NCBI GenBank assembly: GCA_944800085.1
Contig: CALYLO010000006.1
Location: 1 to 64,000, forward strand
Reading direction: 5' to 3'
DNA length: 64,000 nucleotides
From: Paenibacillus melissococcoides
GTDB lineage: Bacteria; Bacillota; Bacilli; Paenibacillales; Paenibacillaceae
In this document: one piece after another, positions 8,781 through 16,368 of the stretch
Position numbering within the stretch: position 1 is the stretch's first letter
How the letters are laid out: each line of letters starts with the position of its first letter
Program-made: the position numbers and the translations under genes
The notes under the pieces: generated by a model
What the model saw: the letters and a program-made list of their open reading frames with translations, nothing else
The model's database searches: none
What the model was told of the DNA's origin: nothing

Positions 8781-8993
8781 TTTAGATGCGTTGTTTTCAT
8801 ATATATTGAGTTTCCTTTTGCCGAAGCTCCAGTGGCTGAAGCGGGTCGGCATGCCGTACGCGCCGAAGGTGTAGATAATATCGGCCGGGCAGATCTCGTA
8901 GCGCATCGGATAGAAGTCCAGACCGAAGCCGGCCGCGATCTCGGTAATCTCGTCGATGGCATAGTTCAGCGTCTGCATGTCGTCGGCTGTCAT
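8763..8993 (-). pseudogene. spoVR: spoVR, 5' fragment cut by the prophage
   Basis: Minus-strand frame starting at ATG 8991-8993, overlapping the yhbH stop by four bases. Residues 1-59 are a clear SpoVR N-terminus (YAIDEITEIAAGFGLDFY, YEICPADIIYTFGAYGMP, RFSHWSFGK). SpoVR proteins are normally about 460-500 residues. Here the homology stops at K59 (8817-8819) and 17 unrelated residues lead to a stop within the terminator. The remaining ~400 codons are not in the window and would lie beyond the far end of the prophage. SpoVR is a mother-cell sporulation protein linked to spore cortex formation. Whether the gene is lost or rejoined by prophage excision cannot be seen here. Confidence 0.88.
8808..8822. 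other. Probable prophage attachment junction inside spoVR
   Basis: spoVR homology ends at about 8817 and prophage-side AT-rich sequence begins. The exact core cannot be fixed without the other end. Its partner should be a short identical sequence joined to the rest of spoVR at the left prophage boundary, outside this window. Confidence 0.6.
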
Positions 8994-10141
8994 GAGCGCA
9001 CCCCTTCCGGCTGTTTTTTGAAAAAATGCTTGAGCGCGCGGTACACCTCGGCCTTTTCCTTAATGACATAGTGCATAAAGTGGGGGTTCTGAATATGGCG
9101 GTACGCGGACATGAGCGTGCTGCTGCGATTGTATTGGTTCACTTCGCCGTAGCCGAACAGGTTGGCGCGCTTCAGCAGCTCGCCGATCAGCTTCACGCAG
9201 CGCTCGTTATCGCTGGTCAGGTTATCGCCGTCCGAGAAATGGAACGGATAAATATTGTAGGAAGAAGGCGGGAACCGGCTGTCGATAATGTCCAGCGCCT
9301 TCAAATAGGCCGACGAGCAGATCGTTCCCCCGCTCTCGCCGCGCGTGAAAAATTCGTCCTCGCTTACTTCCTTTGCCTCGGTATGATGGGCGATGAAGAC
9401 CATGTCGACCTTCTCGTATTGGCGGCGCAGGAAGCGCGTCATCCAGAAGAAGAAGCTGCGCGCGCAATATTTCTCGAACGAGCCCATCGAGCCGGACGTG
9501 TCCATCATGGCGATAATGACCGCATTGGAATGGGGCTTCACGATCTCCTCCCACGTCTTGAAGCGCAGATCGTCCGGACTGATGCGGTGAATGCCCGGAT
9601 TGCCGGCGAGCGCATTCCGGCGCAGGTTTTCGAGAATGGTCCGCTTCTTGTCGATGTTGGACATGATGCCTTTTTTGCGAATATCGTTGAACCGAATGTC
9701 GGTCGTCTCCAGTCGATCCCGGTCCTTCTGCTTCAAATAAGGCAGTTCGAGCTCGTCGAACAGCATGTTTTCGAGATCCGCGATGCTGACCTCGGCTTCG
9801 ATGACATCTGCCCCGGCCTGATCGCCGGCCTGCTGCCCTTTGCCCGCGCCTTGGGAGCCGTCGGTTCCTAGGACGTCTCCGACCTGGCTGTCGCCGTCTC
9901 CTTGGCCGACATGCTTTTTCTTGTTGAAATTGTAGACGAAGCGGAATTCATCCAGGCTTCGGATCGGAACTTTAATGATTTGCTTGCCGTCGGACATGAT
10001 GATGTTTTCCTCGGTGATGAGGTCGGGGAGATTCTGCTTAATCGCATCGTTAACCTTCTGCTGGTGGCGCGCTTGATCCTGATATCCTTTGCGATGGAGC
10101 GACCAGTCCTCGCGGGACACGATAAACAACGGGTTGGTCAT
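8990..10141 (-). CDS. yhbH: Sporulation protein YhbH (DUF444 family)
   Basis: A 383-residue protein starting at ATG 10139-10141 with GGAGGG upstream; the frame is open further but without a ribosome site. The N-terminus MTNPLFIVSREDWSLHRKG is typical. The C-terminal half contains a von Willebrand-like domain with a MIDAS motif (MMDTSGSMG), also typical of DUF444. YhbH works with the kinase PrkA and SpoVR in sporulation and stress physiology; the usual order is prkA-yhbH-spoVR. Here spoVR follows with a four-base overlap, but prkA is not upstream: an IS110 element and unrelated genes occupy that side. The frame is intact. Confidence 0.9.
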   Translation of the reverse strand: MTNPLFIVSREDWSLHRKGYQDQARHQQKVNDAIKQNLPDLITEENIIMSDGKQIIKVPIRSLDEFRFVYNFNKKKHVGQGDGDSQVGDVLGTDGSQGAGKGQQAGDQAGADVIEAEVSIADLENMLFDELELPYLKQKDRDRLETTDIRFNDIRKKGIMSNIDKKRTILENLRRNALAGNPGIHRISPDDLRFKTWEEIVKPHSNAVIIAMMDTSGSMGSFEKYCARSFFFWMTRFLRRQYEKVDMVFIAHHTEAKEVSEDEFFTRGESGGTICSSAYLKALDIIDSRFPPSSYNIYPFHFSDGDNLTSDNERCVKLIGELLKRANLFGYGEVNQYNRSSTLMSAYRHIQNPHFMHYVIKEKAEVYRALKHFFKKQPEGVRS

Positions 10142-10287
10142 AGATGGCCCTCCTCGTATAGTATTTCCTGAAGGCAGTTTTGAGTCTTTTTCCAGTCCTT
10201 TATAGGAACATAGAATGCCTTCAAAATTTCCAGCTTGCACATTGAAAATTAATATGGGGACTGGACTTTCCGGAATGTCTCTGGACA

Positions 10288-10308
10288 ATGGAACTTAGGG
10301 TTCCATTC
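10288..10308. repeat. Perfect hairpin near the left end of the IS
   Basis: AATGGAAC at 10288-10295 and GTTCCATT at 10301-10308 form an eight-pair stem with a five-base loop. It may mark the IS left end or be the first stem of the upstream RNA. Confidence 0.55.
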
Positions 10309-10356
10309 GGGGAAATTCGTCTCCCTCCTGTAGTCCAATCTACTTTTTAAGTCTGT

Positions 10357-10499
10357 TTCTCCGGTACTCGCTTGCACTTCTTACCCGCTGGCTGTTCCCT
10401 TCGGCAACTCATGCCCGACTGTAGCAGCGTCGGGGCAGCTCATGAACCGAAGCGTGTTCTCATATGCGAGGGTGATTGATCGGCGAGTGCGCCGGAGAC
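10357..10499 (+). ncRNA. Candidate bridge RNA of the IS110 element
   Basis: The non-coding stretch before the transposase folds into nested stems: TCTCCGG (10358-10364) with CCGGAGA (10492-10498); ACTCGC (10366-10371) with GCGAGT (10483-10488); CTTCGG (10399-10404) with CCGAAG (10447-10452); and GCCCGAC (10413-10419) with GTCGGGGC (10429-10436, one bulge). Between the last two stems is an internal loop of 8 bases on the left (10405-10412) and 10 on the right (10437-10446), the shape of a bridge-RNA guide loop. IS110 elements encode such RNAs in this position to pair with target and donor DNA. The pairing is seen directly. The function is inferred from the family. Confidence 0.6.
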
Positions 10500-10548
10500 A
10501 GTCCGGAGAGTCCGTTCCCTGAATCCCTTATAGAAAGGAGGAATTCTC

Positions 10549-11793
10549 TTGAAGCTTTTTGTCGGTATTGACGTCAGTTCCGAAGAACTGGAAGCCTGTT
10601 TGATGAAATCGGATGGCGACACCCTGGAGACCTTCAAGACCACCAACAATCTGCACGGCGCCTCTTACTTGCGGGATCGCATCATTTCTGCTGCGGTCAA
10701 GACAGCCTGCTCTGAGGTTCATATCGGGCTTGAAGCCACATCCGTCTACAGCTGGCATCCAGCCATGTACTTGCATGAAGATGAGGCCCTTCAACAATTG
10801 AATGCCAAGGTGTTCACCATTAATCCGAAGCTGATTAACAAATTCAAAGACGCTTATGCCGACCTGGACAAAACCGATCGCATCGATGCCTGGATCATTG
10901 CAGACCGCCTGCGTTTTGGCAGACTCACGACGACTATCGTGATGCAGGAACAGTACATCGCCTTGCAGCGGCTCACTCGCATGCGATTCCATCTCGTACA
11001 CAACCTTACCCGCGAGAAGCAATACTTTTTGCAAAATCTGTTCTACAAGTGCAATGCTTTTCGCGCGGAGGTGGACAGTTCCGTGTTCGGCCATGCCATC
11101 ATGGAAATGCTCTCGGAAAAGTATAGTCTGGATGAGATGGCGAATATGGATGTCGCCCGTTTGGCTGACTATCTCAAGGACAAGGGGAGAAATCGTTTCC
11201 CCGATCCCGAACACGTCGCCCGCTGTATTCAAAAGGCGGCTCGGGCCTCGTACCGTCTCTCGAAGGTTGTCGAGGATTCCATTGATTTGGTGCTGGGCAC
11301 CTCAATTCAGTCGATCCGGAGCATCCAGAGTCAGCTTAAAGAGCTCGACAAGGCGATTGAGCGCATTTTAGACGGCATTTCCAGCAGCCAGTGCCTCCGT
11401 TCCATTCCGGGCATTGATCGGGTCTATGCCGCAGGCATCCTGGCCGAGATCGGCGACATCGACCGCTTCACGGATCAAGCCGCCTTGGCCAAGTATGCGG
11501 GTCTGACGTGGCGCAAGCACCAATCCGGCTCCTTCGAGGCGGAAGATACAAAGCGCATTCGTTCCGGCAACCGATTCCTTCGCTACTACCTTGTTGAAGC
11601 TGCCAACTCGGTAAAAAACCGCGACCCGGAATTCGGGGAGTACTACCGGAAGAAATTCAATGAAGTCCCTAAGCATCAACACAAACGTGCCCTCGTCTTA
11701 ACGGCAAGAAAACTTGTGCGTCTGGTCGATGTGCTGCTACGCAACGACCAACTCTATACGCCCAGAAGGAAGGTGAAGCCGACAGAGCAATAA
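10549..11793 (+). CDS. IS110-family transposase (DEDD plus Tnp_20 domains)
   Basis: A 414-residue recombinase starting at TTG 10549, with AAAGGAGG at 10534-10541. The N-terminal RuvC-like domain shows FVGIDVSSEE (D8), GLEATSVYSW and a DLDKTDRIDAWIIADRLR helix, giving the DEDD residues. The C-terminal Transposase_20 domain has RSIPGIDRVYAAGILAEIG, LAKYAGLTWRKHQSGSF (likely catalytic Ser) and SGNRFLRYYLVEAA. It catalyses RNA-guided excision and insertion through a circular intermediate. The frame is full length, so the element may be active. Confidence 0.93.
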   Translation: MKLFVGIDVSSEELEACLMKSDGDTLETFKTTNNLHGASYLRDRIISAAVKTACSEVHIGLEATSVYSWHPAMYLHEDEALQQLNAKVFTINPKLINKFKDAYADLDKTDRIDAWIIADRLRFGRLTTTIVMQEQYIALQRLTRMRFHLVHNLTREKQYFLQNLFYKCNAFRAEVDSSVFGHAIMEMLSEKYSLDEMANMDVARLADYLKDKGRNRFPDPEHVARCIQKAARASYRLSKVVEDSIDLVLGTSIQSIRSIQSQLKELDKAIERILDGISSSQCLRSIPGIDRVYAAGILAEIGDIDRFTDQAALAKYAGLTWRKHQSGSFEAEDTKRIRSGNRFLRYYLVEAANSVKNRDPEFGEYYRKKFNEVPKHQHKRALVLTARKLVRLVDVLLRNDQLYTPRRKVKPTEQ

Positions 11794-11812
11794 TGCCTTG
11801 GCTCATGAATTT

Positions 11813-12110
11813 TCTTCTCTAATTCCCAGTTAAATTATGGTATTTTACTTAATTTTCGACTGGGTCTAGTTTGGTGATGCCTTTTTTGGGATTGATCCTG
11901 CTGCACGCCAAGGAAATTTTCCAATTCTCATCAATCAGGGACTTGACATCATACCGCTGGACTTACTAACCAAGTGAAATGCCCTGAATAAGCAGATGAA
12001 TCGCTTTCTACTCACTTTATTCAGGAGGGCCGGGATTGATGAGGGAGGATGACGATGATTCTTTGCCTGCGGCGGCGGTGCGCCGGGGACGGCCGCTTGG
12101 GCCGCCCGGC
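11813..12110. other. Intergenic stretch between IS110 and the sulfatase
   Basis: No supported gene. The minus strand at about 11870-11960 has a short open stretch (YDVKSLIDENWKISLACS) without a start or ribosome site, possibly a remnant. CCTGAATAA near 11984-11992 can pair with TTATTCAGG near 12018-12026, a long-loop hairpin that may close the leftward sulfatase message. Confidence 0.45.
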
Positions 12111-13619
12111 TTATTCCATCCAGTGAAGCTGGCTCCACCGCGGCATGCCCGTATTGGGCTGCGGCGCGCCTGGCGTGCTTCGTCCTTCCTTGATATAGCG
12201 GGTCAACAGGGCCGTCAGCTCCTGGACGATGTCAGGGAAGCGATCGATTACATTTTGCCGCTCGCCGATGTCGTCGGATAACCGGTACAACTGGAACGAT
12301 GGGGAGCCGGGAGGCTCTTGTCCAGGCGCCGGATCGCTCCAGCCGCCGGAGCCGGGGCACAGCTCCAGCTTCCATTCGCCCTTGCGAATCGAGAAAGAGC
12401 CGTCGATCGAATGGTGCACGATCGCTTCGCGAAGCGGCTCCGTTCCGCCCGTCCCGAGCCAGAGGGGGAGATGGCTGATGCTGTCCTCGCCCGCGTCGTC
12501 AGGGAGCGTCTGGCCCGTCAAGCCGGCGGCTGTCGCCATGAAGTCGACGAGGCAGACCGGCTCGTCGGAGACGGTGCCCGCCGCGATGCGCGCAGGCCAG
12601 CGGACGAGCAGCGGAACGCGGTGGCCGCCTTCATAAATATCGGCCTTGTGGCCGCGGAAGACGCAGCTCGGGTTGTGGCCGCAGCGGGCCAGCTCCTCAT
12701 AATCCGCGCTCGGGGAGCAGCCGTTATCGCTCGTGAACAGGACCACCGTATTTTCCGCGATCCCGCATTCCTCCAGCTTGCGCATAATCGCGCCCACGAC
12801 GCCGTCGACCATAAGGACGAAGTCTCCGTACAGATTGGTTCCCGACCGCCCGACGAATTCGGGCGCGGGCAAGATGGGCGTATGCGGGGCGGGCAGCGGG
12901 AAGTAGATGAAGAACGGGCTGCCGTCCCCCGCCAAGCTGCCCCGCTCAATCCGCTCCAGCACTTTCTCGGTCAGCCGCGGCAGCACCTCCTCATGGCGGA
13001 AATCGGGCGCCGTCGGGCCTTCCCGCCAAAATCCTTTGCGGTCATCGCTTCGGGTCATCCGATCGGGAAGCTGTACCACGGCGTTATTCTCGATATAGAC
13101 GTAGGGCGGCATATCGAGCGAGGCGCTGATGCCGTAGAATTCGTCGAACCCGGCATCGACCGGACCGCGCCGAATCGGCTGGCTGAAATCGACGTCCTCG
13201 GCTGCGGGGCCTGTCCGGTGCCAATCGAGCCCGAGATGCCATTTCCCGTAGCATGCCGTACGATAGCCCGCCTGCTTGAACAAGGACGCGACCGTCATCC
13301 GGCCTTCTTCGAGGATGCTGGGAGAATACCCCCACAGGACGCCTTCCTTCAATTCCGATCGCCAGTTATACCGGCCGGTCAGGATGCTGTAGCGCGAAGG
13401 GGTGCAGACGGCGGAGGAGGAATGCGCGTCGGTGTAGATGAGGCCCTCCCGACCGAGCCGATCCAGATGCGGCGTCGCGATTCGGGAATCGGGGTTCAGA
13501 TAAGAAATGTCGCCGTATCCCATATCGTCAGCCAAAATGTAAATGACATTCGGATGCGCGCTTTTGGCGTTCATTACTGTCTTGCTGCGGTTCATGTTCT
13601 TGTTCACATCCATATTCAT
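12111..13619 (-). CDS. Sulfatase (arylsulfatase type, Cys-type active site)
   Basis: A 502-residue hydrolase of the alkaline-phosphatase superfamily that removes sulfate esters. The metal-binding DD is at 31-32 (LADDMGYGD). The sulfatase signature CTPSR is at 72-76, where Cys72 would be oxidised to formylglycine, followed by SILTGRYNWRS. Further metal and substrate residues lie in YGKWHLG and FTSDNG. There is no signal peptide, so it is cytoplasmic. It is the second gene of a two-gene operon: its ATG overlaps the IclR stop by four bases. No sulfatase-maturase gene is visible in the window. The natural substrate is unknown; the neighbouring DUF4091 remnant hints at glycan use. Confidence 0.9.
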   Translation of the reverse strand: MNMDVNKNMNRSKTVMNAKSAHPNVIYILADDMGYGDISYLNPDSRIATPHLDRLGREGLIYTDAHSSSAVCTPSRYSILTGRYNWRSELKEGVLWGYSPSILEEGRMTVASLFKQAGYRTACYGKWHLGLDWHRTGPAAEDVDFSQPIRRGPVDAGFDEFYGISASLDMPPYVYIENNAVVQLPDRMTRSDDRKGFWREGPTAPDFRHEEVLPRLTEKVLERIERGSLAGDGSPFFIYFPLPAPHTPILPAPEFVGRSGTNLYGDFVLMVDGVVGAIMRKLEECGIAENTVVLFTSDNGCSPSADYEELARCGHNPSCVFRGHKADIYEGGHRVPLLVRWPARIAAGTVSDEPVCLVDFMATAAGLTGQTLPDDAGEDSISHLPLWLGTGGTEPLREAIVHHSIDGSFSIRKGEWKLELCPGSGGWSDPAPGQEPPGSPSFQLYRLSDDIGERQNVIDRFPDIVQELTALLTRYIKEGRSTPGAPQPNTGMPRWSQLHWME

Positions 13620-14389
13620 GCTTCCCCTCTCCCTTCCTGAATGGCAGGCTGCAGCAGCTTCATCACCTGCGCGGCCTCCTCCTGGAGCAGCTCATTGATG
13701 CGGTGAATGAACGGGGCCTCGAAGGTGGTGCCCGGCATGCCGACCGCAATCGCGGCGGTTAGCCGTTCCCCGTCATAGACCGGAACGGCGATGCGGCGAA
13801 TATGGGGGAGGATGGCCCCTTGGTCATCCGCCAGGCCGCGCTCTGCGGCGTCGGCAATATACCGCTCCATCGCCGCCGCATCCGGACGATAAGGCGCCAA
13901 GGCTCCGTCATCCGCGTGATCGAGATATAAGCGCCGCGTCGCTTCATCGACATGCGCCAGCAGCAGGAAGCCCCAAGGATGGAGCGGGTAATCGGTCCGG
14001 ATTTCGCCCGTCTGCTGCATCGCGACGCCTTCCGGATGTACCCGCTTGTCCCGGCAGATCATGCGGCCATGCCGAAAATCAATCCAGAGCGCGGTGCAGC
14101 CCGCCTCCCGGGAGATGCGGTCCAGCACCGGGCCGCTCGCGCCGCGGAGCCCGTGATGATGCTCCGCCCGCTGCATCAGGGCGAACAGCTTCGGCCCGGC
14201 CACATATTGCTGATTCCCGTCCTTGTCCACATATTGCTGCTCCAGCAGCACCTGCAAATACCGGTTCAGGCTGGCCGCGCTCAATTCCGCCGCCGCCTTC
14301 AATTGATTGAATCCGATGCCGGATTCGGATTCGGCGATCGCTTCCATAATGCGAAGCCCGCTGCTCAACCCTGGTGCTGAAGCCGCCAT
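13616..14389 (-). CDS. IclR-family transcriptional regulator
   Basis: A 257-residue regulator starting at ATG 14387-14389 with GGAGGTG at good spacing; upstream in-frame starts lack this site. Residues ~8-60 hold the winged helix-turn-helix (GLRIMEAIAESESGIGF, LSAASLNRYLQVL). Residues ~80-250 form the IclR effector domain (HPWGFLLLA, AAERGLADDQG, RRIAVPVYDGERLTAAIAVG). It is cotranscribed with the sulfatase and probably controls it in response to a small sugar-like or aromatic ligand. A ten-base inverted repeat 30 bases upstream of the start is the likely autoregulatory operator. Confidence 0.88.
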   Translation of the reverse strand: MAASAPGLSSGLRIMEAIAESESGIGFNQLKAAAELSAASLNRYLQVLLEQQYVDKDGNQQYVAGPKLFALMQRAEHHHGLRGASGPVLDRISREAGCTALWIDFRHGRMICRDKRVHPEGVAMQQTGEIRTDYPLHPWGFLLLAHVDEATRRLYLDHADDGALAPYRPDAAAMERYIADAAERGLADDQGAILPHIRRIAVPVYDGERLTAAIAVGMPGTTFEAPFIHRINELLQEEAAQVMKLLQPAIQEGRGEA

Positions 14390-14419
14390 CGTTTGCACCT
14401 CCATTGAATTCAGAATATA

Positions 14420-14459
14420 AGTATCATATAAGTTACTAAGTGATAATACATATGATACT
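14420..14459. promoter_or_regulatory. Inverted repeat upstream of iclR, candidate operator
   Basis: AGTATCATAT at 14420-14429 and ATATGATACT at 14450-14459 are perfect inverted repeats, 30 bases centre to centre, in an AT-rich promoter region just before the IclR gene. Confidence 0.65.
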
Positions 14460-14483
14460 CGGATTCTCCTTCCGATGCAATTC

Positions 14484-14508
14484 AAAAAACCGGCTCTACG
14501 CGAGCCGG
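14484..14508 (-). terminator. Leftward terminator for the DUF4091 region
   Basis: CCGGCTC (14490-14496) pairs with GAGCCGG (14502-14508). On the minus strand this is followed by a T run (A run 14484-14489). Confidence 0.75.
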
Positions 14509-14688
14509 CTTCTGATTGCCGTAGAACCGGTTAGGCCATCGCTCCAGATGGGACCGTGCATAGCGAAATGGGGCCCGCCTTCACTGTGTCACGGTATGAT
14601 CTTGCCACGGCACGGTAAGCCCCCGCTTCGGAAGAAATACGCCCTCTCTCCGGCACAGCATGCCCTCGCCTGCGGCGCGGGCATGCCG

Positions 14689-15633
14689 TTATGACGGAGA
14701 GGACAGCTTGCCGCAGGCCGCTTCCCGAATCCGTTCATTCACCAGCATCCGCTTGTTCAGCAGCCAGTCGGCGCTGTGCGGATAGGTGCGGAAGATGAGC
14801 GGTTCATCCAAGTCTTCCTCGATCAGCGCGATGACCGCCTCCCGGCCGATGTAGGATTCAAGCAGCTCCAGCGCGCGCAGATCCTGCAGCGCCTCCCGCA
14901 GCACATCGAGCCGGATCGACTCGAGCGGGCCCTCCGCGCCGGGATAGACGAGGAAGGCGTCGCCGGACGGGAAGGCGTATGCCACGTCCGTCGTGCGGAA
15001 CGGATCGATCGGCTTCCGCGAATATTGCGAGTAGTAGAAATTATAGCCCCAATGGAGGAAGCCATCGGCCTGGAATTTGTACAGCTGCCAGCTGAGAATG
15101 CGGTTGCGCGCCGAAGGCATCGACGAGAAGAAGCGGTTCGACACCTCCCGGTACTGGGAGCAGCAGTAATAGGTCCAGAGCGGCTTCACGCCGTTCTCGA
15201 TGAACGGATCGATATGATTGTTGGCCGGAACCGGCACCTGCACGAGCCCGCTCTGATAGAAATCATAATCGGACAAGGCTTCCATCATCGGGAACCCCGC
15301 CAGCAGATCGGATACGGCCTCCACCGCATTGCGGTAAGAATCCATCTGCTCGACGCCCGGTCCGCGATGCCGTCACAGTGGAACCATTCGGTATGCATGA
15401 GCTTCTGCTTGGGCAGGGCGGCCGGGAGGACGGTAAGCGTGAACGTCTCCTCGGCGAGCAGCTCGCCGCCGCTGCTCGTCAGGCTGACCGTGAGCGGATG
15501 CTCGCCCGCAAGCCCACCGCTCATCGATCTCGGCCGTAATCCAGAGCGCCCGCCATTGTCCGGGACAGATGACGATGCCCTCCCGGGGATCGACGGGAGC
15601 CGGCAGATCGGGATAGAGGCCGGGATTCGCCAT
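14689..15633 (-). pseudogene. DUF4091 (glycoside-hydrolase-like) gene, truncated and internally deleted
   Basis: The minus-strand frames resemble DUF4091 proteins, normally about 500-550 residues. The 5' piece reads NPGLYPDLPAPVDP then WRALWITAEI; after a frameshift near 15515 it continues LLAEETFTLTVLPAALPKQ and HTEWFHCDGIA. At about 15360 it jumps directly to SYRNAVEAVSDLLAGFP, which belongs some 200 residues further on. The 3' piece (LWTYYCCSQYREVSNRF, FLHWGYNFYYSQYSRKP) is intact to its stop. The N-terminal ~100 residues, a start and the central catalytic region are therefore missing. The intact family probably acts on host or plant glycans. A leftward terminator follows at 14484. Confidence 0.85.
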
Positions 15634-15952
15634 AGTTTCATGCCACCTTTACATGGAAGAGTAACGTTCTCTTGATTCATATGACAACGCTTTCTACAAT
15701 TTCTCCATGCGGGCGGATTTTCCTGTGAATATCCTTTTTTCCTAAAAAATATCCCGATACCTTTTAAGGCCGGCCATTTTGTCATCCCCAAGGTATCCGG
15801 CGTGTATATCAAGCCTTGTCGACTATTGGCATATATTCACTGGTTCATAAAGACATCCTTTGATTTCATTGTGGAAAAAGGCGGCGGATTCAGATAAGAT
15901 AGTATCGTAAAATAGTATAGATCACCAAATGATCCATAAAAGGAGTGGCAGC
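15634..15952. other. Intergenic region before DUF423
   Basis: No gene seen. It includes the lost 5' side of the DUF4091 gene and AT-rich promoter sequence for the gene at 15953 (TAGTAT-like hexamers near 15900-15918). Confidence 0.5.
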
Positions 15953-16321
15953 ATGCTGCGACGCTACGCAATGATAGGAAGCCTGAATATGTTGTTGTCC
16001 GTTGCGCTGGGGGCGTTTGGTGCGCATATTATGCAGGCAAGACTGACGCCGGAGCGGATGGCGACCTATGAGACAGCGGTTCAATATCATATGGCGCACG
16101 CGCTTGGATTGATTCTGATTGCAATCCTGGCGGATAAGCTGGCAGACCAGAAGAAGGTGCAGTGGTCGGCCCGACTCCTGTTCACGGGCATGATCATCTT
16201 CTCGGGAAGCTTGTATTTGCTATGCTTCACCGGATTCTCCATGCTGGGCGCGATTACGCCGATTGGAGGCGTCGCTTTCCTTATCGGCTGGCTCATGCTG
16301 GCTTTGGCGGCGCGAAGATAG
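15953..16321 (+). CDS. DUF423 membrane protein (YwdK-like)
   Basis: A 122-residue integral membrane protein starting at ATG 15953 after AAAGGAGTGG. It has four hydrophobic segments at about 6-24, 48-64, 72-92 and 98-118. The first contains ALGAFGAH, and TYETAVQYHMAHALGL follows; both are hallmarks of DUF423. The function of the family is unknown; it is common in Firmicutes and proteobacteria. A GGDEF/EAL gene begins 47 bases later in the same direction and may be cotranscribed. Confidence 0.88.
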   Translation: MLRRYAMIGSLNMLLSVALGAFGAHIMQARLTPERMATYETAVQYHMAHALGLILIAILADKLADQKKVQWSARLLFTGMIIFSGSLYLLCFTGFSMLGAITPIGGVAFLIGWLMLALAARR

Positions 16322-16368
16322 CATCAAGCGGACGGGTTGAGACTAGGGGCCGGAAGGAAGAGTGCAAG

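Larger units (their letters stand above)
10290..11812 (+). mobile_element. IS110-family insertion sequence (ends approximate)
   Basis: A transposase gene with about 255 bases of structured non-coding sequence upstream and a short downstream flank, the arrangement of the IS110 group. IS110 elements lack inverted terminal repeats, so the ends cannot be read from one copy. The left limit is set near the hairpin at 10288-10308 (AATGGAAC and GTTCCATT). The right limit is set near 11801-11809, where GCTCATGAA repeats a loop sequence of the upstream RNA candidate. It sits just upstream of yhbH, divergent from it. Confidence 0.7.

Noticed and set aside
12318..13640. 440-codon frame opposite the sulfatase
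   Set aside because: Antisense shadow of a GC-rich gene; Arg/Ala-rich, no ribosome site, while the opposite strand is a clear sulfatase.
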